DNA from: Rubrivivax albus
Lineage (GTDB): Bacteria; Pseudomonadota; Gammaproteobacteria; Burkholderiales; Burkholderiaceae_C
Length of the DNA stretch: 64,000 nt
Direction of reading: 5' to 3'
Assembly (NCBI RefSeq): GCF_004016515.1
Contig: NZ_SACT01000003.1
Location: forward strand, 1 to 64,000
The stretch's first letter is position 1. Each line of letters starts with the position of its first letter. The position numbers were made by a program, and so were the translations under genes. Below the pieces are notes generated by a model. It saw nothing but the letters and a program-made list of their open reading frames with translations. It searched no databases and had not been told where the DNA came from. Shown here piece by piece: positions 37,419 to 50,354 of this stretch.

Positions 37419-38295
37419 TCGACAGCGCCGTCGTTGGCCTGCACTTTCCGCGGCGGGAGACCACCGTATCCACCCGCCGCATGCTCGCGTATGCCGCGGG
37501 CATCGGCGACCTGACGCCGGCGGTGTTCGACGACAGCGCACCCGACTTCATGGCCCACCCGGCCCTGTGCGTGTCGCTCGAATGGCCGGTCGTCTCCGAT
37601 CCAGGAATGGCCGCAACCCTGGTACCCGAGGCGGCGGACCGGCTGCGGGCGATGCACCTGATCCAGGACTCGACCTTCCACCGCCCGATCCGTGCCGGGG
37701 AGCGGCTCGCCACCGGTGGCACCGTCACCGGGGTATGGCGCGGCAACTCTGGCACGCGCACCGCCTGCACGCTGCAGACGGTGGATGCGCAGGGCGCTGC
37801 CATTGTCACCAGCCGCACTGTGGCGCTTTACCGAGGAGTGGAGGCGACAGGCGAGGACAGGCCGCCAGCCGAAGAGGCGCCGCTGCCTAGCGCCCCGAAA
37901 GCCAGCGAGTGCGCCGGCTTCGAGTCAGTGCTCGACATCGATGCAGCCTTGCCGCACCGCTACACGGAATGCGCCGGCATCTGGAACCCGATCCACACCG
38001 AACGCCGCGTGGCGCGCACTGCCGGGTTGCCGGACATCTTGGTGCACGGCACCGCCACCTGGGCCATGGCGGGCAGCGCCATCGTCGCGCGCTGCGCACC
38101 CGGTGCACCGGGCCTGCTGCGACGCCTGCGCGGGCGGTTCGGCGCACTCGTGATGCCACGCAGCGCGCTTCGTCTGCGGGCCTCTTTGCAGCATGACGCC
38201 GAAGGCTGCCATGTGCACTTCGAGGTGCTGACGCCGGCAGGAGATGCTGCGATCGCCGACGGTTACGCCCTGCTGACCCACCCCGCTGCACACCC

Positions 38296-38299
<4 letters not shown>
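37415..38299 (+). CDS. MaoC-like double hot-dog enoyl-CoA hydratase
   Basis: 294 residues made of two hot-dog halves. The C-terminal half holds the hydratase-2-like segment [11 protein letters not shown] and [10 protein letters not shown], where the usual D-x4-H is written as N-P-I-H with the Asp replaced; activity is therefore likely but not certain. The family adds water to trans-2-enoyl-CoA. The operon has no crotonase-type hydratase, so this would fill that step. It overlaps both neighbours by ATGA. Confidence 0.7.
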
Positions 38300-41465
<3,166 letters not shown>

Positions 41466-41478
41466 AGGAGATGGACAC

Positions 41479-42252
41479 ATGACAGACCGCGTGAAACACA
41501 AGACCGCCCTGGTGACCGCCGCTGCTGCCGGCATTGGCCAAGCCTCCTGCCTGGCACTCTTGCGCGAAGGCGCCAGTGTCTGGGCCACGGACATCAACGA
41601 GGCCGGCCTTGGCGACCTCGCGTCGCAGGCGAACCGGGAGGGCCTGGCCGAGCGACTGCACACCGCCCGCCTCGATGTGCGAGACACCGCTGCGGTGCGC
41701 GCACTTGCCGCGCGCACCGGCCGCATCGACGTGCTGTTCAACTGCGCCGGCTACGTGCATGCCGGCAGTGTGCTGCAGGCCACTGAAGCCGACTGGGACT
41801 TCGGCATGGACCTGAACGTGAAGTCCATGGTGCGCACGCTGCAGGCCTTCCTGCCCGGCATGCTCGAGCACGGCGGCTCCATCATCAACATGGCCTCGGC
41901 CGCTTCCAGCATCAAGGCGGTGCCCAACCGCTTCGTCTACAGCGCGAGCAAGGCGGCGGTGATCGGCCTGACCAAGGCCGTGGCGGCCGACTTCGTGGGC
42001 CAACGCATCCGATGCAACGCGATCTGCCCTGGCACCGTCGAGTCGCCCTCGCTGCGTGACCGCATCTCGGCGCAAGCGCAGCAGGCGGGCGCCACGGTGG
42101 ACGCCGTGCGCGCCGGCTTCGTGGCCCGCCAGCCGCTCGGACGGCTGGGCACGCCGGAAGAGATCGCCGCCCTGGTGGTGTACCTGGCCTCGGACGAGTC
42201 GGCCTTCACCACCGGCGCCGTGCATGTCATCGATGGCGGCTGGTCTGCCTGA
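41479..42252 (+). CDS. SDR oxidoreductase resembling 2-keto-3-deoxy-L-fuconate dehydrogenase
   Basis: 257 residues. TAAAAGIGQ is the cofactor loop, VWATDIN gives the Asp that favours NAD+, and YSASKAAVIGLTK the catalytic Y/K; RCNAICPGTVESPSL and FTTGAVHVIDGGW match the subgroup acting on 2-keto-3-deoxy sugar acids. With the following FAH-family hydrolase it forms the pair that oxidises a 4-hydroxy-2-oxo acid and splits the resulting 2,4-diketo acid. GAAGGAG lies eight bases before the ATG at 41479. Confidence 0.8.
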   Translation: MTDRVKHKTALVTAAAAGIGQASCLALLREGASVWATDINEAGLGDLASQANREGLAERLHTARLDVRDTAAVRALAARTGRIDVLFNCAGYVHAGSVLQATEADWDFGMDLNVKSMVRTLQAFLPGMLEHGGSIINMASAASSIKAVPNRFVYSASKAAVIGLTKAVAADFVGQRIRCNAICPGTVESPSLRDRISAQAQQAGATVDAVRAGFVARQPLGRLGTPEEIAALVVYLASDESAFTTGAVHVIDGGWSA

Positions 42253-42269
42253 ATCCATCCTGGAACTCC

Positions 42270-43130
42270 ATGAAACTCATCCGCTTCGGCGCTGCCGGAC
42301 ATGAACGCCCCGGCCTCATCGACGCTCAGGGCGTCCTGCGTGATCTGTCCGGCCACGTGCGCGATATCGACGGAACTGCGCTGCAGCCGGCGTCGTTGCA
42401 GGCCCTGGCGGCGCTCGACCCCGCCACCTTGCCGGTAGTGGACGCCCAGGTGCGGCTCGGTTGCCCAGTGGCCGCAATCGGCAAGATCGTCTGCGTGGGC
42501 TTGAACTATGCCGACCATGCGGCCGAATCCGGCCAGGCAGTGCCGAGCGAACCCGTGCTATTCCTGAAGGCGACCACGTCGATCACCGGTCCGAACGACC
42601 CGGTCACCATCCCGCGCGACTCGGTGAAGACCGACTGGGAGGTCGAGCTGGGCGTCGTCATCGGGCGCCGGGCCTCATACGTGGAACAGGCCGAAGCCCT
42701 GTCGTACGTCGCCGGCTACACCGTGGTCAATGACGTCTCTGAACGCGAGTACCAGCTCGAACGCGGCGGCCAGTGGGACAAGGGCAAGGGCTGCGACAGC
42801 TTCTCGCCGATCGGCCCCTGGCTGGTCACGCGCGACGAGGTGCCTGACCCTCAGGCTCTGGACATGTGGCTTGATGTGAATGGACGCCGCTTCCAGAACG
42901 GCAACACCCGCACCATGGTGTTCGACGTGGCGGAACTGGTGAGTTACATCAGCCGCTTCATGACCCTGATGCCCGGGGATGTCATCAGCACCGGCACGCC
43001 GCCCGGCGTGGGGCTGGGGCAGAAGCCGCCGGTGTACCTGCGGCCCGGGGATGACATGCGGCTCGGCATTGCAGGCCTTGGAGAACAGCGGCAATCGGTC
43101 CGCGCCTGGCGTTCCGCATCCGCGGCCTGA
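42270..43130 (+). CDS. Fumarylacetoacetate hydrolase-family enzyme (2,4-diketo acid hydrolase-like)
   Basis: 286 residues. VCVGLNYADHA, KTDWEVELGVVIG and TGTPPGVGLG are the family motifs, with E-E-D ligands for Mg2+ or Mn2+. Relatives split 2,4-diketo-3-deoxy acids, for example in L-fucose and L-rhamnose catabolism, giving pyruvate and a smaller acid. Starts 17 bases after the SDR. The pair suggests that one substrate part is broken down by C-C cleavage of a diketo acid. Confidence 0.85.
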   Translation: MKLIRFGAAGHERPGLIDAQGVLRDLSGHVRDIDGTALQPASLQALAALDPATLPVVDAQVRLGCPVAAIGKIVCVGLNYADHAAESGQAVPSEPVLFLKATTSITGPNDPVTIPRDSVKTDWEVELGVVIGRRASYVEQAEALSYVAGYTVVNDVSEREYQLERGGQWDKGKGCDSFSPIGPWLVTRDEVPDPQALDMWLDVNGRRFQNGNTRTMVFDVAELVSYISRFMTLMPGDVISTGTPPGVGLGQKPPVYLRPGDDMRLGIAGLGEQRQSVRAWRSASAA

Positions 43131-43147
43131 TCCACACACAGCCACTG

Positions 43148-43411
43148 ATGCACGCCGTGTCCATTACCCGATTTGCATCCAGCGAGCGCGCCATCCTCCT
43201 TCGTACCGGTGGACTGGGCGAGCTCTGCATCCAGCGCCTCGAGGACGCCGGGATCGGATCGCTCGACCAGCTGCGACTGCTCGGCGCCGAGGTCGTTACC
43301 GAAATGATCTGCCGGCATGTCGGCACGACAGCCTGGCGCAACCGGCGGCGTCCGATCGAGCGGGCGCTGCGTGCGCTAGACGCGGCGCGACCCGCCTCCC
43401 CCAATTCCTGA
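43148..43411 (+). CDS. Small TfoX C-terminal-like (helix-hairpin-helix) protein
   Basis: 87 residues. LGELCIQRLEDAGIGSLDQLRLLGAEVV resembles the C-terminal domain of TfoX/Sxy (a helix-hairpin-helix-like module), alone without the N-terminal domain. It is in frame and evenly spaced in the operon (17 bases from the hydrolase, 14 from the aminotransferase), so it is likely translated. Its role in a catabolic operon is unknown. Confidence 0.5.
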   Translation: MHAVSITRFASSERAILLRTGGLGELCIQRLEDAGIGSLDQLRLLGAEVVTEMICRHVGTTAWRNRRRPIERALRALDAARPASPNS

Positions 43412-43425
43412 CTCCACGCACGGCC

Positions 43426-44736
43426 ATGTCCACGCTCTCGCTCGACGCCCACTGGATGCCCTACACCGGCAATCGCGAGTTCAAATCCAATCCGCGTCTG
43501 CTCGTGAGTGCGGATGGCGCCTACTACACCACCGCCGAGGGACAGCGGGTGTTCGACGGGCTGTCCGGCCTCTGGTGCTGCGGCCTCGGACACGCACGGG
43601 CCGAGATCGTGGCGGCGGTCAGCCGACAGGTCGGCGTGCTCGACTACGCGCCTGCCTTCCAGTACGGCCATCCGCTGTCCTTCCAGCTGGCCGAGCGTAT
43701 CGTCGAGCACATGCCGCCCGGCCTGAACAGGGTGTTCTTCACTGGATCCGGTTCCGAGAGCGCAGATACCGCGCTCAAGATGGCGCGTGCGTACTGGCGG
43801 CTCAAGGGCCAGGCCAACAAGACTCGCCTGATCGGCCGCGTCAAGGGCTACCACGGCGTGAACTTCGGCGGCATCTCGGTGGGTGGCATCGTCGCCAACC
43901 GCAAGATGTTCGGCCAGGGCGTGGAAGCCGACCACCTGCCGCACACCCAGCCGGCCAACGGCACCTTCGCCCGCGGCATGCCCGAGCAGGGTGCGGAGCT
44001 GGCCGACGAGTTGCTGCGCCTGATCCAGCTGCATGACGCCTCCAACATCGCGGCGGTCATCGTCGAGCCCTTCTCGGGCTCGGCCGGCGTGATCATCCCG
44101 CCCCGGGGCTATCTGCAACGCCTGCGCGAGATCTGCACCGCGCACGACATCCTGCTGATCTTCGACGAGGTCATCACCGGCTTCGGCCGCACCGGCTCCT
44201 GGACCGGCGCCGAGGCCTTCGGGGTCACACCCGACATCCTGAACGTGGCCAAGCAGGTCACCAACGGCGTGCAGCCTCTGGGCGCGGTGATTGCCCGGCA
44301 GGAGATCTACGACACCTTCATGGCTGCCGGCGGCCCCGGCTACATGCTGGAGTTCCCGCACGGCTACACCTACTCGGCCCACCCGGTGGCCTGCGCGGCA
44401 GGACTCGCATCGCTGGACCTGCTCGAGCGTGACCACGCGCTGCAGCGGGTGCGCGACCTTGCACCGCACTTCGAGGCTGCGGTGCACGGCCTTCGCGGCG
44501 CGCGCCATGTGCTGGACATCCGCAACTTCGGCCTGGCCGCCGGCTTCACGGTCGACCAGGTGCCCGGCGAGCCAGCCAAACGTCCGTACGAGATCGCCAT
44601 GGCGATGCTGCGCAAGGGCTTCTACGTGCGCTACGGCGGCGACACCATCCAGCTGGCCCCGCCCTTCATCAGCACCCGCACCGACATCGACCGCCTGCTC
44701 AGCGCGCTGGGCGACGCCTTCCAGGAAACCGCATGA
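43426..44736 (+). CDS. Omega-amino acid:pyruvate aminotransferase (class III)
   Basis: 436 residues, with YWRLKGQANKTR and GYHGVNFGG as in beta-alanine:pyruvate aminotransferases, FDEVITGFGRTG, and PLP lysine K276 (NVAKQVTNG). It moves the amino group of beta-alanine or related omega/beta-amino acids to pyruvate, giving a semialdehyde. The stop overlaps the dehydrogenase start as ATGA, so product can pass to the next enzyme. Confidence 0.85.
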   Translation: MSTLSLDAHWMPYTGNREFKSNPRLLVSADGAYYTTAEGQRVFDGLSGLWCCGLGHARAEIVAAVSRQVGVLDYAPAFQYGHPLSFQLAERIVEHMPPGLNRVFFTGSGSESADTALKMARAYWRLKGQANKTRLIGRVKGYHGVNFGGISVGGIVANRKMFGQGVEADHLPHTQPANGTFARGMPEQGAELADELLRLIQLHDASNIAAVIVEPFSGSAGVIIPPRGYLQRLREICTAHDILLIFDEVITGFGRTGSWTGAEAFGVTPDILNVAKQVTNGVQPLGAVIARQEIYDTFMAAGGPGYMLEFPHGYTYSAHPVACAAGLASLDLLERDHALQRVRDLAPHFEAAVHGLRGARHVLDIRNFGLAAGFTVDQVPGEPAKRPYEIAMAMLRKGFYVRYGGDTIQLAPPFISTRTDIDRLLSALGDAFQETA

Positions 44737-46262
44737 CGTCCGCTGCCATCAACGACCTCGCCGCCGCTATCGTACGCCACCTGATCGACGGCCGCCTGCA
44801 GGACGGTGGCTCTCACCGCCAGCCGGTCTACAACCCCGCCACCGGCGCAGTCATCCGCGAAGTGCTCCTGGCCGACGCTGCCACGGTCGACGCGGCCATC
44901 ACCTCGGCCCGCGCTGCGTTCCCGGCGTGGCGCAATACACCACCGATCAAGCGCGCACGGGTCATGACGCGCCTGCTGCGGCTGCTGGAGCAGCATGCTG
45001 ACCGCATCTGTGCGCTGGTCACTGAAGAACACGGCAAGACCCTGGCCGACAGCATGGGCGAGTTGCAGCGCGCCATCGAGAACGTCGAGTACGCCAGCCA
45101 GGTCACCGAGCTGCTCAAGGGCGAGCACAGCCGCAACGTCGGCGCGGGCATCGATGCCTGGTGCGAGCATCAGGCCCTGGGCGTGACCGCCGGCATCACC
45201 CCGTTCAACTTCCCGGCCATGGTGCCGCTGTGGATGTGGCCGATGGCGGTGGCCTGTGGCAACACCTTCGTGCTGAAGCCCTCGGAGCGCGACCCCACCA
45301 GCGCGCTGTTCATCGCGCAGCTGGCTCTCGAGGCCGGACTGCCCCCGGGCGTGCTCAATGTGGTGCATGGCGACAAGGAGGCCGTGGACGTGCTGCTCAC
45401 CGACCCGCGGGTGGCGGCGGTCAGCTTCGTCGGCTCCACGCCTGTGGCTCAGGCCATCTATGCGACCGGCTGCGCCCACGGCAAGCGGGTGCAGGCACTG
45501 GGCGGCGCGAAGAACCACGCGGTGGTCATGCCCGATGCCGACATCCCCAACGCGGTAGCCGCGCTGATGGGCGCCGCCTTCGGCTCCTGCGGCGAGCGCT
45601 GCATGGCCGTGCCCTTGGTGGTGGCGGTGGGCAATACGGCTGCCGAGGCCCTGCGCGCCGGACTGGCCGCGGAGATCGCACGTATGCGGGTCGGCCCCGG
45701 CACCGCGGCCGGCAGCGACATGGGCCCGCTGGTCACGCGAGCCCACTTCGAGAAGGTGCGCGGCTATGTCGACCTCGGCGTGGCCGAGGGCGCGGAACTG
45801 GTGGTCGACGGCCGCGGCCTGCAGGTGCCCGGCCACGAATCCGGTTACTTCCTGGGCCCCTGCCTGTTCGACCATGTGCGCCCCGAGATGCGCATCTACC
45901 GCGAGGAAATCTTCGGTCCGGTGCTGGGCATCGTGCGCGTGGACACGCTGCAGCAGGCCATGGACCTGATCGACGCCCACGAGTACGGCAACGGCACCTG
46001 CATCTTCACCCGTGACGGCGAAGCCGCGCGCCACTTCAGCGACCACATCGAGATTGGCATGGTGGGCATCAATGTGCCGCTGCCGGTGCCGGTGGCCTAC
46101 CACTCCTTCGGCGGCTGGAAGCGCTCGCTCTTCGGCGACCTGCATGCCTACGGGCCCGATGCGGTGCGCTTCTACACCCGCCGCAAGGCGATCACCCAGC
46201 GCTGGCCCTCGGGGGGTGTGCGGGAGGGGGCGGTGTTCACGTTCCCGTCCAGCCGCGACTGA
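44733..46262 (+). CDS. mmsA: CoA-acylating methylmalonate/malonate-semialdehyde dehydrogenase
   Basis: 509 residues, the length of MmsA/IolA. PFNFPAMVPLWMWP and C290 (SCGERCMAV) are the conserved substrate and thiol motifs of the family. It oxidises malonate semialdehyde to acetyl-CoA and CO2, or methylmalonate semialdehyde to propionyl-CoA and CO2. Coupled to the aminotransferase, it completes breakdown of beta-alanine or 3-aminoisobutyrate-type residues. Confidence 0.9.
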   Translation: MTSAAINDLAAAIVRHLIDGRLQDGGSHRQPVYNPATGAVIREVLLADAATVDAAITSARAAFPAWRNTPPIKRARVMTRLLRLLEQHADRICALVTEEHGKTLADSMGELQRAIENVEYASQVTELLKGEHSRNVGAGIDAWCEHQALGVTAGITPFNFPAMVPLWMWPMAVACGNTFVLKPSERDPTSALFIAQLALEAGLPPGVLNVVHGDKEAVDVLLTDPRVAAVSFVGSTPVAQAIYATGCAHGKRVQALGGAKNHAVVMPDADIPNAVAALMGAAFGSCGERCMAVPLVVAVGNTAAEALRAGLAAEIARMRVGPGTAAGSDMGPLVTRAHFEKVRGYVDLGVAEGAELVVDGRGLQVPGHESGYFLGPCLFDHVRPEMRIYREEIFGPVLGIVRVDTLQQAMDLIDAHEYGNGTCIFTRDGEAARHFSDHIEIGMVGINVPLPVPVAYHSFGGWKRSLFGDLHAYGPDAVRFYTRRKAITQRWPSGGVREGAVFTFPSSRD

Positions 46263-46335
46263 GCCGTGCAGATCCACAACCGCTGACGTCAGGCTGCCGC
46301 GGCGGCACTCGCGCGCAACGCACGGGCTCTTCAGC

Positions 46336-47715
46336 ATGAAATCCTTTGACACCCGAGGGCCGCTGCGCTGGCCTCTACTTGCCGCGTACGCTGCACCGGG
46401 CTTGGCGATGGCGCTGATGACTTTGCCGTTTCCAGCCCTGCTGACCACGTTCTATGCCAAGTACACCGAGGCCACGACAGCCGGCATCGCTACGGTGATG
46501 CTGTTCTGTCGCATCTTCAACGGCGTCATCGATCCCTTCATCGGGTACGCCAGCGATGCCACGAACAGCCGTTTCGGACCGCGCAAGCCCTGGTTGGCCG
46601 CCGGCGCGCTGCTGAGCATTCCGGCCTTCCTGCTTGCCTACATGCCGCCGACCGACGCGGGCAACGGCTACCTCTTTGTGGCCATGGTGGTGTTCTACCT
46701 GTCGCTGTCGGCCATCGAGATTCCGCTGCGCAGCTGGCTGGCCGAGATCAGCACCGACTACGCGCAGCGCTCACGGCTGTCGGCAGCCATCACCTTGACG
46801 CTGCTGGTCGGCGGCGTGCTTTTCATGTCATTGCCCGAGATCCTCAAGCCGCTGGGTTGGGTGGAAAGCTCCCGGATGGACCGCCCCATGATGGCGCTGT
46901 TCGGCTGGATCGGGGTCGTTCTGCTGCCTCTTGGCATGGCGGCGGCACTGTGGCTGGTTCCGGTGGGCGCCGTGATGCGCGGCCATCGCTACACGGTGCG
47001 CGACATGTTGAGGACCGTTTTGCACAACCGACCCTTCCAGTTGTTCTTGGCTGCCGATTGGCTGATTGGTGTGTCCTGGGGCGTGACCTACGCGCTGCTG
47101 TTCATTGCGCTGGACAACTACCTGGGCTTCGGCGATCGCATCGGCCTGCTCCTGCTGGTGGCCACGGCCGCGCAGATCGCGGTGCTGCCGCTGTGCATCA
47201 GTCTGGCTTCACGCTGGGGCAAGCACATGTTGTGGGCATATGCCACGCTGGCCACGGCAGCCACCGGGCCACTGATGCTGCTGTTTCCACCCGGCGGCCA
47301 GGCCAGTGCAGTGCTCGTGTTTATGCTGATGGCGGTGGTCAGCATGCTGTCCACCCCCCAGATGTTCGTGCCTGCAGCCCTCATCAGCGACCTGTCTGAC
47401 TACGGCACGTACAAGACAGGTCAAGCGCAGACCGGTACTTACTACGCCATCCGATCGCTGATCTTTCCGGCTTCCGGAGCGGTGGGCACATCTCTAGCCT
47501 TCTTTGCCATGGCCGCCGTGGGCTACGAGCCGGCTGCCAAGGCGAACAGCGAGTCCGCGACACAGGGCATGCTGTGGACATTGGCTCTTCTGCCGGCGGT
47601 GCTCAGCCTCGTTTCGGGTCTGATGTTGTTGCGCTACCCGATCAACCGCCGACGCCACCAGGCCCTGCGAAGCCGCATCGAACGGCGAGAGACTCTCAGA
47701 TTCGAGGCCCCGTGA
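46336..47715 (+). CDS. GPH-type major facilitator permease
   Basis: 459 residues with about twelve membrane segments and the family signature FNGVIDPFIGYASDATNSRFGPRKPW (split across the first loops). It resembles the permease at 12744 along its length. The ATG at 46336 lies 73 bases after the dehydrogenase stop, the largest gap in the unit, so it may be the last gene of the operator-E unit or start from a weak promoter of its own. Likely imports the compound or a fragment across the inner membrane. Confidence 0.8.
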   Translation: MKSFDTRGPLRWPLLAAYAAPGLAMALMTLPFPALLTTFYAKYTEATTAGIATVMLFCRIFNGVIDPFIGYASDATNSRFGPRKPWLAAGALLSIPAFLLAYMPPTDAGNGYLFVAMVVFYLSLSAIEIPLRSWLAEISTDYAQRSRLSAAITLTLLVGGVLFMSLPEILKPLGWVESSRMDRPMMALFGWIGVVLLPLGMAAALWLVPVGAVMRGHRYTVRDMLRTVLHNRPFQLFLAADWLIGVSWGVTYALLFIALDNYLGFGDRIGLLLLVATAAQIAVLPLCISLASRWGKHMLWAYATLATAATGPLMLLFPPGGQASAVLVFMLMAVVSMLSTPQMFVPAALISDLSDYGTYKTGQAQTGTYYAIRSLIFPASGAVGTSLAFFAMAAVGYEPAAKANSESATQGMLWTLALLPAVLSLVSGLMLLRYPINRRRHQALRSRIERRETLRFEAP

Positions 47716-47929
47716 GGCCCGAGCCGTCGTGGGTCTTGGCGAGGCTCCAAATTTCGATGGGATTGAGCCCTGAAGAAATCATTCAGTGTTTCGACGGAGG
47801 TTCACGAGCGAGCCTTGAGTCGTGAAGTCGCCGGGTCATCAATCAGCGCTGGCGATAGGCCGGCATGCGCGAATGAGCAGTATTCAAGTTTCCACTAGGC
47901 AGGGATTGAAGCGGCAAGGCAGGCTCGAC

Positions 47930-48802
47930 ATGGCTTCTCAGCAGCCGACCCCGGCCAACGTGGACCTGGGAGCGGTCCGCACCCTGGTGTTCGCTGGCGG
48001 AGGCAATCGCTGTTGGTGGCAAGCGGGTCTCGTGACCACCTGGCTTGAGGCGGGCTGGCACCTGCCGCCGGTCCTCGTCGGCACCAGCGCAGGCGCCGCC
48101 ATGGCGTTCGCGCTGATGACCTCCGCCATCCAGGATGCACTTGAGTCCTGCCGCCGGCTCTATGCGGCGAACCGGAAGATCGTCCACAGAGCCACCGTCC
48201 TGCCTCTGCGCCTGGAGTTCGCTCACGCTCGGATCTACCCTGCGTGGATCGAGTCCTTCGTCACCGACGACCGCGTGGCCAGGGTCCGAGATTCGCCCTC
48301 ACGCCTACATGTGGGGCTGTCGCGTCCGGCGCGCTGGCTCGGGCTCGGCGGCAGCCTTGCAATCGCATCGGCGGCCTATCTGTTGGAGCGACGCGCGGCG
48401 ACCAGAGTACATCCCGCGCTGCCAAAGTATCTGGGGCTGGGCCAGCAACTGGTGGCAGTCGCCGACGTCGGCGACGGAAGCGGCGTGAGGTCCTTGCTGC
48501 GTGCGTCTGCGGCCGCCGCGCCATTCATGAAGGCCGAGCGCATTGGCGGGTGCTGGGGCTTCGACGGCGGCTACACCGACAACGCCCCATTGCCTGAACA
48601 GAGTGAGGCGGAACGCGAGGGCACACTTGTCCTGCTGACTCGCCACTATCCTGAGTTGCCACGTTCGTTTCGGTTGAAACAACGAACGTACTTGCAGCCG
48701 AGCCGGAAGATTCCCGTCTCCACCTGGGATTGCAGGCCGCGAACGACCGTCAATGACGCTTTCGCACTCGGCTTGATGGACGCAACCTCACTGGCTCGCT
48801 AA
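47930..48802 (+). CDS. Patatin-like phospholipase
   Basis: 290 residues with FAGGGNRCWW (oxyanion loop), VGTSAGAA with the nucleophile Ser and FDGGYTDNAP with the Asp of the dyad. The family hydrolyses lipids; some bacterial members are bacteriophage-defence effectors. In-frame starts further up (47873) are possible, but the ATG at 47930 puts the motif near residue 25 as usual. It lies 214 bases after the last catabolic gene; I see no operator site before it, so it is probably outside the regulon. Confidence 0.7.
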   Translation: MASQQPTPANVDLGAVRTLVFAGGGNRCWWQAGLVTTWLEAGWHLPPVLVGTSAGAAMAFALMTSAIQDALESCRRLYAANRKIVHRATVLPLRLEFAHARIYPAWIESFVTDDRVARVRDSPSRLHVGLSRPARWLGLGGSLAIASAAYLLERRAATRVHPALPKYLGLGQQLVAVADVGDGSGVRSLLRASAAAAPFMKAERIGGCWGFDGGYTDNAPLPEQSEAEREGTLVLLTRHYPELPRSFRLKQRTYLQPSRKIPVSTWDCRPRTTVNDAFALGLMDATSLAR

Positions 48803-48917
48803 CTGACGATCATCGAAGTCAGGAATCATCGGACCCCTGAAAGCGAGGGAAGTCTTTCAGTCTTGAGCCGTCCTCCGCTCAGAGGTTGCCGCCGCGACGC
48901 CCCTCACAATTGCGGAG

Positions 48918-50330
48918 ATGGCCACCCGCAAGGAAGACCTCAGCGCCTTCATCCGCCGCCAGAACGCCGACACCCTGTCGGGGTTGCTGCTGGAACTCGC
49001 CTCCGAGCATCCCGAGGTGCAGCAGCGCCTGGAACGACTGCAGCTCGCCGATAAGCCTGACCGGCTCGCCGCGACCTTCCGCAAGACCCTGAATGGCTGG
49101 CGCCGCCAGACCCGCTTCCTGGACTACCGAGCCGGCATCGAGTGGGCGACCGAAGCCGAGGCCTGGCTGTCACAGATCGAGCGCGAACTGCTGCCCCGCG
49201 ACCCGATGGCTGCCGTGGCGCTGGCCGAAGCCTTCATCGAGTGCGACGAGTCGATCTTCAACCGCGCCGACGACTCCAGCGGCCGCATCGGCGACGCGAT
49301 GCGCTCTGCTTGCCGCCTGTGGCTGCAGGCCGCCGCCCGCTGCGAGAGCCCGGCCGACGCCTGGCCCGCCCGCCTGCGACGCTTGGCTGAAGCCGACAAG
49401 TACGGCGCCCGCGAAGCGCTGTGGCTGCAAGCCGACCTCCTTCTCTCCCCGGCCCAGCTGCGAGATCTGGTGGCGGCTTTGGAGCGGGAACTGGATGCCA
49501 CCGCGGCCGGCTCAACGATCGCTGGCGAGTACTGCCCCGGCCTCGGTGCCCTGACCCTGCTCTCGCACGCCCTGCGCGACCCCGACATCCACGTCCGCGC
49601 CACGCTGCGCCGGAGCCCGAAGCCGAACTCCGTTCAGAAGCAGGACTTCGTGCTCCAGTACCTGGACGTCGGGCGCCCCGCCGATGCCCTGCCCTGGCTG
49701 GAAGACCCCGCCGACTGGCACCCGCACACAAGGCTGCGTCTGCTGGCCGAAGTGCTCAAGCGCCTGGGCCAGCTGGAACGCAGCGGCCCGATCCAGCAAC
49801 AGGTGTTCGAGCAGACCTTGTCGGTGGACGATTTCCGCACCTGGCTCGGGCATCTGGCTCCCGCAGCCCAGACTGCTGCCTTCTCGCGAGCCCGGGAACT
49901 GGCGCTGGACCACGACGACCCGGTCACCGCCGCGCGGCTGCTGGTGGAGATCGGCTGCTTTGCAGAGGCCGAGCAGGTCCTGGTGGCCGAGCCGGCGCGC
50001 ATCACCGGCCAGGACTACAGCTGGCTCGTACCGCTGGCCAAGACCCTGGAGGCCCAGCAGTGCTGGCGCGGCGCCACGGCCGTGGTGCGCGCCCTGCTCG
50101 ACGCCATCCTTGCCAAGGCGTACTCACCCGCCTACGGCCATGCCGCGCGCTACTGGCACCAACTGCACGCCATCGCCAAGCACGCCACAGACTGGTCACC
50201 GCTGCAGCCCCACGCCGAGTACATCGCTGCCCTGCGCCAGAAGCACGCCCGCAAGACGGCGTTCTGGGCGCAGGTGGCCAAGCGACAAGAACCGGATGCC
50301 GGCAACGAACTGAAGGACGACGATGCGTAG
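48918..50330 (+). CDS. DUF6880-like protein of unknown function
   Basis: 470 residues, mostly alpha-helical, with repeated helical pairs and an opening (DLSAFIRRQNADTLSGLLLELA) that I associate with the DUF6880 family. No signal peptide or membrane segment. Ends with an acidic tail (NELKDDDA). Possibly a helical-repeat scaffold. Followed 24 bases later by another unknown gene. Confidence 0.55.
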   Translation: MATRKEDLSAFIRRQNADTLSGLLLELASEHPEVQQRLERLQLADKPDRLAATFRKTLNGWRRQTRFLDYRAGIEWATEAEAWLSQIERELLPRDPMAAVALAEAFIECDESIFNRADDSSGRIGDAMRSACRLWLQAAARCESPADAWPARLRRLAEADKYGAREALWLQADLLLSPAQLRDLVAALERELDATAAGSTIAGEYCPGLGALTLLSHALRDPDIHVRATLRRSPKPNSVQKQDFVLQYLDVGRPADALPWLEDPADWHPHTRLRLLAEVLKRLGQLERSGPIQQQVFEQTLSVDDFRTWLGHLAPAAQTAAFSRARELALDHDDPVTAARLLVEIGCFAEAEQVLVAEPARITGQDYSWLVPLAKTLEAQQCWRGATAVVRALLDAILAKAYSPAYGHAARYWHQLHAIAKHATDWSPLQPHAEYIAALRQKHARKTAFWAQVAKRQEPDAGNELKDDDA

Positions 50331-50354
50331 GCAACTGCCTTGGGGGGCGCGCCG

